Source: Closterium sp. Naga37s-1 (taxonomy: Eukaryota; Streptophyta; Zygnematophyceae; Desmidiales; Closteriaceae). Taken from it: DNA of 64,000 bases. The translations under genes were made by a program, and so were the position numbers. Within the stretch, counting starts at the first letter, position 1, and every line of letters starts with the position of its first letter. Where the stretch lies: positions 2,023,001 to 2,087,000 of the forward strand of contig CANJKZ010000108.1 of the NCBI GenBank assembly GCA_947471745.1, in the 5' to 3' direction. Shown here one piece after another: positions 45,501 to 55,700 of this stretch. The notes under the pieces were generated by a model. The model was not told the origin of the DNA. It saw nothing but the letters and a program-made list of their open reading frames with translations, and searched no databases.

Positions 45501-46017
45501 CAACAGGACATGTGACGGACGCTGTATGACCGTGCAACACAAGTGTGCATGTACGTGTGGCTGTGCCGGTCCATCCATGTCCATCTTTGTAAATCTCTCT
45601 GCCTGTCTCTCTGCCTGTCTCTCTGCCTGTCTGTCTGTCCCCGCCCCTGTCTGTGTGCATGGGTACAGGAGGAGGAAAAGGTGGGGCTGATAGCGCAAAC
45701 GGGCCTGGAGCATCAGCTCCATGCGTTGGTTGCGCTGGTTGCGCTGGTTACAGCAGGTGGACTACTGGTTCATCAACCAGCGCAAGCGCAACGCATGTGC
45801 TCACACCTATCTGTGCGTGTCTATCCCTCTGTCTGCCTGTCTCTGTCCATGTGCGTCAATACAGGAGGAGGAGAAGGCGGGGCTCATGGCACAGACGGGG
45901 CTGGAGCTGAAGCAGGTGAACAACTGGTTCATCAACCAGCGCAAGCGCAACTGGCACGGCAACCCCGCTGTCGCAGCGGCACAGCACAAAGGGCCCAAAC
46001 AGGCCAAGCGCAAATGA
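39726..46017 (+). CDS. KNOX-class TALE homeodomain transcription factor with a ~1000-aa leader
   Basis: Exons: 39726-42722, 43370-43780, 44284-45102, 45277-45408 and 45865-46017. All are in phase 0, giving 1503 aa. An in-frame ATG at 39639 would add 29 aa. The first half of KNOX1 ends exon 1 ([23 protein letters not shown]) and continues in exon 2 ([21 protein letters not shown]). KNOX2 spans exons 2 and 3 (ELDNFM, then [19 protein letters not shown]). The ELK-like and TALE homeodomain lies in exons 4-5: [19 protein letters not shown], the three-residue PYP loop, and [11 protein letters not shown] in helix 3. KNOX proteins pair with BELL partners and control the diploid programme in green algae and plants. 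The ~980-residue N-terminus is low complexity (Glu/Lys, Ala, Pro/Ser, poly-Gln at 42363-42448), far longer than usual KNOX proteins of 300-500 aa. Introns hold copies of exons 2, 3 and 5. Confidence 0.93.
42732..42875. repeat. Intron duplication split by a 26-bp palindrome (KNOX intron 1)
   Basis: CAACAACCACCTCCTCAGGTTT and the following ~14 bp occur at about 42756 and again from about 42834. Between them, at 42810-42835, is a perfect 26-bp palindrome centred on TTTTGAGTCGACTCAAAA. Confidence 0.95.
43001..43315 (+). repeat. Three partial copies of KNOX exon 2 (acceptor side)
   Basis: Copies start at 43003, 43145 and 43258, each after a CAG acceptor. Each encodes [16 protein letters not shown] or close to it. 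The first is the most diverged and stops at a near-palindrome (43051-43068). The full exon starts at 43370. Copies closer to the real exon are closer to it in sequence. Confidence 0.93.
43905..44234 (+). repeat. Partial copies of KNOX exon 3
   Basis: A short decayed fragment at about 43911-43932 (GAGGAGCACATTCAGGTGCC) abuts the palindromic core TGAGAATTCTCA at 43937-43948. A longer acceptor-side copy at about 44105-44234 repeats the start of exon 3 with a small internal deletion. Confidence 0.88.
45665..45800 (+). repeat. Decayed extra copy of KNOX exon 5 (homeodomain helix 3)
   Basis: After an ACAG acceptor it repeats [14 protein letters not shown], then diverges. It regains WFINQRKRN near 45765-45790 and then diverges again before any stop or donor matching the real exon. 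The functional exon is 45865-46017. Confidence 0.9.
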
Positions 46018-46136
46018 GGGGGTGGGGCAGGAAGGGCAGAAAAGAGAGGAGATGGGGGATGAGGAATGGGGACTGGGAGGTGCGGGGTTGGGGGGGTGGG
46101 GGCGACACGGAAAGGGATGGGGAAAATCACAGTTGC

Positions 46137-46173
<37 letters not shown>

Positions 46174-46770
46174 GGGGCGACAGTGGCGGCAATAGTGGTG
46201 CTCTTTCTCACTCTTAGCAACATTTCTCACATGCATACTACTACTTACTAACCAGGCTGACTGGTCTATGGATCCTTCTTGCTTCTTGCTGTAGTCTGGG
46301 TCTTGTGCTGCTGCTGGCTGTACGGTATATGTCTGTGGTGGTGGAGTCAAACTGGTAATAATTGGTTATTTGTACTGTGATGTATCAATGGGAAGGATTG
46401 GTGTTGTGTTATGCCAGCACTTCACCTATAACAAGATTGTTTGAGGAAAAGGCTGTCTTGGAAGACAGCCTCAGCATGTATTTTGACTTCCACGTATTCG
46501 CATTGCTTTCTGTACTGTGTGTGTGACTCTCTCCACCGTAGTGAACAACCGATTACCGTATGGTTTTCACCCGTTAGAAATTGAATGTCCTATTATGGCT
46601 CGGTCGGCTCGGCACGGTAATGAAACGACATCACATCACATGGTACCTCGTTATGAACATCACATGGTACCTCGTTATGAACATCACGAAGACATGCGGG
46701 GGTACAGAACGGAGTCGTAATGATGCAAGCAAACCACTTGCTATTGATACGAGGTGGACCGTGGAAAGCG
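46018..46770. other. Convergent 3' intergenic region between KNOX and HslU
   Basis: It contains an AGC microsatellite at about 46136-46172, a perfect 10-bp-arm hairpin at 46450-46471 (AGGCTGTCTT, GG loop, AAGACAGCCT) and a doubled 27-bp repeat at about 46631-46684 (CATCACATGGTACCTCGTTA). No gene is seen. Confidence 0.7.
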
Positions 46771-49700
46771 TTACAGAATGAACTTGGACACATCAACCTT
46801 CTGCAACAAGTCACCCAGCGGCCGGCGAACATCCTGAGAGAGGAGCAGGGGAGTGTGGAAGCATGGGTGGTGGAGTCAAAGAGAATAGGCATGGAGTGGA
46901 GACAAATACGGTGGATCGGAGGCAAGGAGACAGGCCGTGAAAATTCAGAACAGAATAGAAGGGACAGCTCTTACGGTTCGACCTACACCAGCAGTTTTTT
47001 GGGCGAACATATAAAGCCAAACACAAGCCATAACTCAAGAAAACTTTGGAAAGCAAGCAGGCAGGCAGTGCACCTCTTGATCCACCACGCATGTCTCCCC
47101 CTTCTTCTCAGGCGCATGGAAGCTAATGTCCTCCACCACCCGCTCCAACACCTGCCGTGGTGCCAGGGGGGGGGTAAGCAAGGGGAAGCAAGGGCATGCA
47201 AGGGGTTGCAAGGCAATGGGGGAAGGTGAGCATAGGGGTTTGAGATGCTGCTAGCGCTCTCGGGCGCATGGAAGCTAATGTCCTCCACCACCCGCTCCAA
47301 CACCTGCCGTGGTTCCATGGGGGGTTTCGCATGCAAAGGGATGCAAGGCGATGAGGGAAGGTGGGCATGACAGTAGGGCGCATCGATTCTCAGTGGAGAA
47401 GGCATGGAGTACCAGAGCTTAACTGGGGTGCATGCAGGGATGCAGGCATGCAGGGATGCAGGCATGCAGGGATGCAGGCATGCAAATCCCAGCAGAAAAT
47501 GAAGACCACTCACAGCACAGCCCTCCCCGTCCAATACCCCGTTCCCATCGGTCCTCGCACTAAGTCTGACTCACCGTATGCAAACTCGCAATGAGACATG
47601 TCAACACCAATGTGTGTCCTATCACCCAGTCTCACCCAGTCTCACCCAGTCTCACCCAGCTACAATGAGTCCTACTCACCGTGTGCAACCTTCTTGCACC
47701 AATATTGTCCAACGTGTGATTGATCTGCGACCCATCCATCCACACATGCATACAAGCACACATGCATGCAAGCACACAAGCACACACGGGAGAGCACTCT
47801 TAAGCCCAGAATCGTTGCAAAATCCTGGGAACACCAAAGAGACTGTTTTCGAGTTGACAGGACATGACAGAGAATGGGAACACGCACACCAGAAGGCTGT
47901 GAGCAGGCTTGGTGAGGTAGGCGTACCAACGCACCTCACCAACCACAATGCAAGCAGCACCACAACCACACCTCAGCACCGCATGCCACACCTCAGCACC
48001 ATGTGTGCGCATACCTCTGTGGCCATGGCAGGAGCTTCTCGAATGGCATCGTCTGTGAAGACAAGGTCAACGCCCTCCGTGGCCATCAGCAGCTGCAGCC
48101 TGCATGACACACCACAACCACCATGTGCTACCCCTCACACACCCTATACCGCACCTCAGCACCGGATGTCACACCCCAGCATCGCATGCTACACCTCAGA
48201 ACCTACCTCAGCAGCCATGGCAGCAGCCTCCCTGATAGCGGAATCCGTGAAGACAAGCTCAACCCCCTCCGTGGCCATCAGCAGCTGCTGCTGCCGAATC
48301 ATGTTCGCTTCAGGCTCCGTCAGAATGCGGTACAGATCCTGATGTGAGGGGGGAAGAGGAAGAGGGAAGGGGAGAGGAAGAGACATGTGACCCTCGTTTC
48401 TCAAAAGCACCTCTCGCCCCTCACTTGTGGGCAAAGCAAAGTTGTGGGCAAAGCAAAGCAAAAGCACCAATGTTGAGACTCCCCCACGCCCAACTCTCTG
48501 CCTGTCAGCATGTTGGAGGAGCGGCAGGTGGTGAAAGCACCTTCAACTTACCTCTGAAAGATCCCTTGACTCTCACCTCTCTGGTGAGCCCTTTGAGCTC
48601 CACGCGGATGGGCAGGCGCCCCTGCAGCTCTGCCAGCATGTCAGAGGGGCGGCAGGCGGTGAAAGCCCCTTCAGTGAAGTGTCAGCTAGTCTCCTCCCAC
48701 GCTCACCTCTCTGGTAAGCCCTTTCAGTTCCACGCGGATGGGCAGGCGGCCCTGCAGCTCTGCCAGCATGTCGGATGGGCGGCAGGCGGTGAAAGCACCG
48801 CTGGCGATGAAGAGAATGTGGTCCGTGTTGACGTTGCCGTGCTTGGTGGATACCACACTGATGGGGGGAAGAGGGGGGGAAGAATGGGGGAACAGGGTTA
48901 AGGATGGCGGGCAGAGGGGCAGTAGAACGTGAATGCCCACTAGCGATGAAGGATGTGATCCGTGTTGACGTTGCCGTGCTTGGTGGATACCACACTGATG
49001 GGGGAGCGGAGTGTGGGCAGAAAGAGGAAGGATGCGGGAAGCAAGGGCCAGGATGGGGTCAGCTGTAGAGAAGCAGGTCGCACCTTCACTCACCCTTCAT
49101 ACAAAACCATGCCATGCATGCCATACGATGCATGTCATAGCCATACATAGCCATACATAGCCATACATAGCCATACATAGCCATACATAGCCATACATAG
49201 CCATACATAGCCATACATAGCCATACATAGCCATACATAGCCATACATAGCCATACATAGCCATACATAGCCATACATAGCCATACATAGCCATACATAG
49301 CCATGCATAGCCATGCATAGCCATACATAGCCATACATAGCCATACATAGCCATACATAGCCATACATAGCCATACATAGCCATACATAGCCATACATAG
49401 CCATACATAGCACACTGTACCATGTTGGGCAACAACCTGCCTTAAATAATGGACAGCATGCTTTACCAAACCATACCATACCGTACCCTACCCTACCAGG
49501 CATAACGCCCTACCTGCCCTCAATGATGGGCAGCAAGTCGCGCTGAACACCCTCAGCGCTAGCATCAGCATGCACGCCCCACCTACCTTTAACGTTAAAC
49601 AGCCTGCCCCACCTACCTGCCCTCAATGATGGGCAGCAGGTCGCGCTGAACGCCCTCAGCGCTGGCATCAGCGCCATACATGCCACAGCCATTCTGCGCA

Positions 49701-52700
49701 CATGGACTATGCACGATGCCATACTTACCTCCCTTCAAAACGATACCCCACCTACCTGCCCTCAATGATGGGCAGCAGGTCGCGCTGCACGCCCTCAGCG
49801 CTCGCGTCGGCACCGTGCCGCGTGTCGCTGGAATGCACAATCTTGTCTATCTCGTCTATGAACACGATGCCCTCTGACTCCGTTGCCTGCAGCATTGGGA
49901 GGACAGGGGAGCATGCACGGGGCATGGAGCACAGCACAGGGGCAGCAGAATCATCGCGTGTCGCTGGAATGCACGATCTTGTCAATCTCATCTATGAACA
50001 CTATGCCCTCTGACTCCGTTGCCTGGGCAGGGGGGAAGGGAGCACAGGGGCACAGATCCCCGGGGAGGGAGGGGAAGGAGCATGGGGGCTGGAGAATCAT
50101 CGTGTGTCGCTGGAATGAATGATCTTGTCAATCTCGTCTATGAACACTATGCCCTCCGACTCCGTTGCCTGGAGAATGGGGGGCATGCACGGGGCATGGA
50201 GCACAGCACAGAGGCAGGAGAATCATTGCGTTGCGTGTCGCTGGAATGAACGATCTTGTCAATCTCGTCTATGAACACTATGCCCTCTCTCTGACTCCGT
50301 TGCCTGAAGCACAGGTGAAGAGGGGAAACAAGCATGCATGGGGATGGGGCGCACAGGGGAAGGGGAACAAGCGATCTTGTCCATCTCGTTTTGAGACGTC
50401 TCAAAACTAGGGGAACAAGCGATCTTGTCCATCTCGTCGATGAACACTACGCCCTCTGACTCCGTTGCCTGCATAGGGTAGAGGGATGGGGAACGGGGCA
50501 CGGGGAAATGGGCCTCCCACAGAAAAGGGCAGGTGAAAGAGGCACGGAGAATGGGAAATAGAGCATAGGTCACGGCAAAACCCTTCACCCACGGTCAACA
50601 CTTCAACACACCTCTCTCCCCAGACCACATCGCTCCCCTCTCACCTGAATGGCGTCCTTCACGAGCGACTCGGACGACAGTCGCTTCTCCATCTCTGTGT
50701 CGGTCAGTTCCTTGTCTCCCCGCTCCCTGCACAGCTGCCAACATGCTTCGCCACCCTCGTCCCTCTTCCCTCTCACCTGGATAGCATCCTTCACGAGCGA
50801 TTCAGACGACAGCCGCTTCTCCATCTCCGCTTCTGTCAGTGCTGCCCTCGCCTCATCTACTGTCAAATGCTTCACTCCCCTTCGTGCAATCACCAAAACC
50901 CACTCCCCTCTCACCTGAATGGCGTCCTTCACAAGCGACTCGGACGACAGCCGCTTCTCCATCTCTGTGTCGGTCAGTTCCTTCTCTCCCCGCTCCCTGC
51001 ACAGCTGCCAACATGCTTCGCCACCCTCGTCCCTCTCCCCTCTCACCTGGATAGCATCCTTCACGAGCGATTCAGACGACAGCCGCTTCTCCATCTCCGC
51101 TTCTGTCAGTGCTGCCCTCGCCTCATCTACTGTCAAATGCTTCACTCCCCTTCGTGCAATCACCAAAACCCACTCCCCTCTCACCTGAATGGCGTCCTTC
51201 ACAAGCGACTCGGACGACAGCCGCTTCTCCATCTCTGTGTCGGTCAGTTCCTTCTCTCCCCGCTCCCTGCACAGCTGCCAACATGCTTCGCCACCCTCGT
51301 CCCTCTCCCCTCTCACCTGGATAGCATCCTTCACGAGCGATTCAGACGACAGCCGCTTCTCCATCTCCGCTTCTGTCAGTGCTGCCCTCGCCTCATCTAC
51401 TGTCAAATGCTTCACTCCCCTTCGTGCAATCACCAAAACCCACTCCCCTCTCACCTGAATGGCGTCCTTCACAAGCGACTCGGACGACAGCCGCTTCTCC
51501 ATCTCCGCTTCTGTCAGCGCTGCCCTCGCCACACCAACTGTCTGCCGCTTCGCTACCCTTCGTGTGTGCACCCTTCATCCCTGCCCTGCTCTCACCTGGA
51601 TAGCATCCTTCACGAGCGACTCGGACGACAGCCGCTTCTCCATCTCCGCTTCTGTCAGTGCTGCCCTCGCTTCTGCCACCGTCAGGTCCTTCTTCTCCCT
51701 CCGCGCTCCCTTCACCATTCGCTCCATCTGATGCCCGGGAAGAGGAGGGAAGGAAGAAGGGGGCAAGTGAGAAGGAGGAGGAGGGGACTGGCACGTCAGG
51801 TCCTTCTTCTCCCTCCGCGCTCCCTTCACCATTCGCTCCATCTGCATGTGAGAGGAAATGGGGGAAAGGGTTGGGTTGGGACAATGTGGTCCTTCTCTTC
51901 TCCCTCCCTGCACACACACCCTTCACCACACGCTCCATCTAAACTCAACTCGCGAGGTAGAGGAAATGTGGGGTACTCAAGGCCCCACCCGTTGCACCCG
52001 CACACTGCACTGCACCCACCCGCTGCACGAAGTCGTGCACGTTGAGTCCTGCTGCTCCCGACATGTCAGGCACCCCCCCCCAGGTCACAAAAGAGCAACG
52101 TCTGCACCCACCCACCCACCCCGCCACTGGAAAGACAACCCACAACCCACAACCCACAACCCACAACCCCTGCCACTGCACCCAAAACCCCCACCCTCTC
52201 CACCCACCCGCTGCACAAAGTCATGCACGTTGAGCCCCACTGCCCCCAACATGTCAAACGCAATCCCGGCGGACCTCCCGAGGGGTGACTCAAGTCGCTG
52301 ACACTGCAACCTCTTATCGCCACAGCCACCCACCCACCCACTGCTGCACCCACCCACCCTACTCACCCTCTGCACGAAGTCGTGCACGTTGAGCCCTGCA
52401 GCGCCCGACATGTCAAAGGCAATCCCGCCATGTCAGGCACCCCACCGCAGGTCACAAAGGAGCAACATCTGCACCCACCCACCCATCCACCCACCCACCC
52501 ACTCACCCTCTGCACGAAGTCGTGCACGTTGAGCCCTGCAGCGCCCGACATGTCAAAGGCAATCCCGCCGAGACCACCGGAGGGAGCGGCGTCAGGCAGC
52601 TCCATGTGCACGCGCCTGTCGTCCAACACTCCCTCCCTGTACAGCAGCCGAAAGGTGTCCCTGGAAGGGGGTGTCTGGGTGCCATTCGGGGGGAGAGCGG

Positions 52701-55700
52701 GCGGGGAGGAGGGGGGGGGGAGCATCAGCAGCAGCAGCAGCAGCAACACCAGCAGAAGCAGAAGAACAGCAGCAGCACCCCCACGATTATCAGCATCAGG
52801 AGCAGCATCACTAGAGGGAGCGGCGTCAGGCAGCTCCATGTGCACTCGCCAGTCGTCCAACACTCCCTCCCTGTACAGCAGCCGAAAGGTCTCCCATTTA
52901 GGAGGGGGCGACTGGGAAGGGAGAGAATTGTGGGGCGGGTGGGGAAGGGTGAGGAATAAGGAATCAGCAGCGGTGAGTCAAGCAGGTCAACACGGTCAAA
53001 CGGGGTAACTTGTCTTGTCAAATTCATGAAGTCGACTGGTCATATAGTCAGTCAACTGGTTAGCTCGTCAGTCAATGCAGTCAATGCAGTGCCAACGAGA
53101 GGAGGTGGCGGAGACTAAGATTCTGGACCCTCAGTTGATCGTTCCTTCTCTTGGTCTGACCGGATTTTTCCACGTTCCCTCCCTTCCCCCATTTGTCTCT
53201 CCCTCCCCAGTCGCCCCCACCCAAGAGATACCGGGAAACCGGGATACCGGGAAACCGGGAAACCGGGAAACCGGGAAACCGGGAAACCGGGACACCGAGA
53301 AACCGGGACACCGAGAAACTGGGATACCGGGAAACCGGGAAACCGGGATACCGGAAAACCGGGAAACCGGGAAACCGGGAAACCGGGAAGCCGGGAAACC
53401 GGGATACCGGGAAACCGGGAAACCGGGAAACCGGGAAACCGGGATACCGGGAAACCGGGAAACCGGGAAACCGGGAAACCGGGAAACCGGGATACCGAGA
53501 AACCGGGAAACCGGGAAACCGGGAAACCGGGAAACCGGGATACCGGGAAACCGGGAAACCGGGAAACCGGGAAACCGGGATACCGGGATACCGGGAAACC
53601 GGGAAACCGGGAAACCGGGAAACCGGGAAACCGGGAAACCGGGAAACCGGGAAACCGGGAAACCGGGAAACCGGGAAACCAGGAAACCGGGAAACCGGGA
53701 AACCGGGAAACCGGGATACCGGGAAACCGGAAAACCGGGAACCAGAAAACCGGGAAACCAGGATACCGGGAAACCGGGATACCGGGAAACCGGGATACCG
53801 GGAAACCGGGATACCGGGAAACCGGGAAACCGGGAAACCGGGAAACCGGGAAACCGGGATACCGGGAAACCGAAAAACCGGGAAACCGAAAAACCGGGAA
53901 ACCGGGATACCGGGAAACCGGGATACCGGGAAACCGGGAAACCGGGATACCGGGATAACGGGAAACCGGGAAACCGGGAAACCGGGATATCGGGAAACCG
54001 GGATTCCAGGATACCGGGAAACTGGGATTCCAGGATACTGGGAAACCGGGAAACCGGGAAACCGGGATACCGGGAAACCGGGAAACCGGGAAACCGGGAT
54101 ACCGGGAAACCGGGAAACCGGGATACCGGGAAACCGGAAAACCGGGAAAGCAGGATACCGAGAAACCGGGAAATTGGGAAACCGGGATACCGGGAAACCG
54201 GGAAACCGGGATACCGGGATGCCGGGAAACTGGGAAATTGGGAAACCGGGAAACCGGGAAACCGTGAAACCGGGATACCGGGAAACCGGGATACCGGGAA
54301 ACCGGGATACCGGGATACCGGGAAACCAGGATACCGGGAAACCGGGAAACCGAGATACCGGGATAACGGGAAACCGGGAAACCGGGATACCGGGATACCG
54401 CGAAACCGGGAAACCGGGAAACCAGGAAACCGGGAAACCGGGAAACCGGGAAACCGGGATACCGGGAAACCGGGAAACCGGGAAACCGGGATACCGGGAA
54501 ACCGAGAAACCGGGAAACCGGGATACCGGGAAACCGGGATACCGGGAAACCGGGATACCGGGATAACGGGAAACCGGGAAACCGGGATATCGAGAAACCG
54601 GGATTCCAGGATACCGGGAAACCGGGAAACCGGGAAACCGGGAAACCGGGAAACCAGGATACCGGGATACCGGGATACCGGGAAACCGGGATACCGGGAA
54701 ACCGGGACACCGAGAAACCGGGATACTGGGAAACCGGGAAACCGGGATACCGGGAAACCGAAAAACCGGGAAACCGGGATACCGGGAAACCGGGAAACCG
54801 GGATAACGGGAAACCGGGAAACCGGGAAACCGGGATATCGGGAAACCGGGATTCCAGTATACCAGGAAACTGGGATTCCAGGATACCAGGAAACCGGGAA
54901 ACCGGGAAACCGGGATACCAGGAAACCGGGAAACCGGGAAACCGGGATACCGGGAAACCGGGAAACCGGGATACTGGGAAACCGGGAAACCGGGAAACCG
55001 GGATACCGGGAAACCGGGAAACCGGGAAACCGGGATACCGGGAAACCGGGAAAGATACCGGGAAACCGGGATACCGGGAAACCGAGAAACCGGGAAACCG
55101 GGAAACCGGGATACCGGGAAACCGGGATACCGGGAAACCGGGAAACCGGGAAACCGGGATACCGGGAAACCGGGAAACCGGGAATCCGGGAAACCGGGAT
55201 ACCGGGAAACCGGGAATCCGGGAAACCGGGATCCCGGGAAACCGAAAAACCGGGAAACCGGGAAACCGGGAAACAGGGATACCGGGATAACGGGAAACCG
55301 GGAAACCGGGAAACCGGGATATCGGGAAACCGGGATTCCAGGATACCGGGAAACTGGGATTCCAGGATACCGGGAAGCCGGGAAACCGGGAAACCGGGAT
55401 ACCGGGAAACCGGGAAACCAGGAAACCGGGATACCGGGAAACCGGGAAACGGGGAAACCGGGATACCGGGAAACCGGGAAACCGGGAAACCGGGAAACCG
55501 GGAAACCGGGATACCGGGAAACCGGGAAACCGGGAAACCGGGATACCGGGAAATCGGGAAACCGGGAAACCAGGAAACCGGGATACCGGGATAACGGGAA
55601 ACCGGGAAACCGGGAAACCGGGATATCGGGCAACCGGGCAACCGGGAAAGCGGGAAACCGGGAAACCGAGAAACCGGGAAACCGGGATACCGGGAAACCG

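Noticed and set aside
46136-46172. AGC repeat as extra poly-Ala/Ser coding in KNOX
   Set aside because: It lies after the in-frame KNOX stop at 46017 and has no splice link.
49086-49503. Repetitive Tyr/Met/Cys-rich frames
   Set aside because: All arise from the 10-bp CCATACATAG minisatellite within an HslU intron.
50640-51460. Regularly spaced repeats resembling a CRISPR array or tandem gene array
   Set aside because: The repeated unit is the 3' end of an HslU exon with its splice donor, and the spacers are also repeated; this is a eukaryotic intron.
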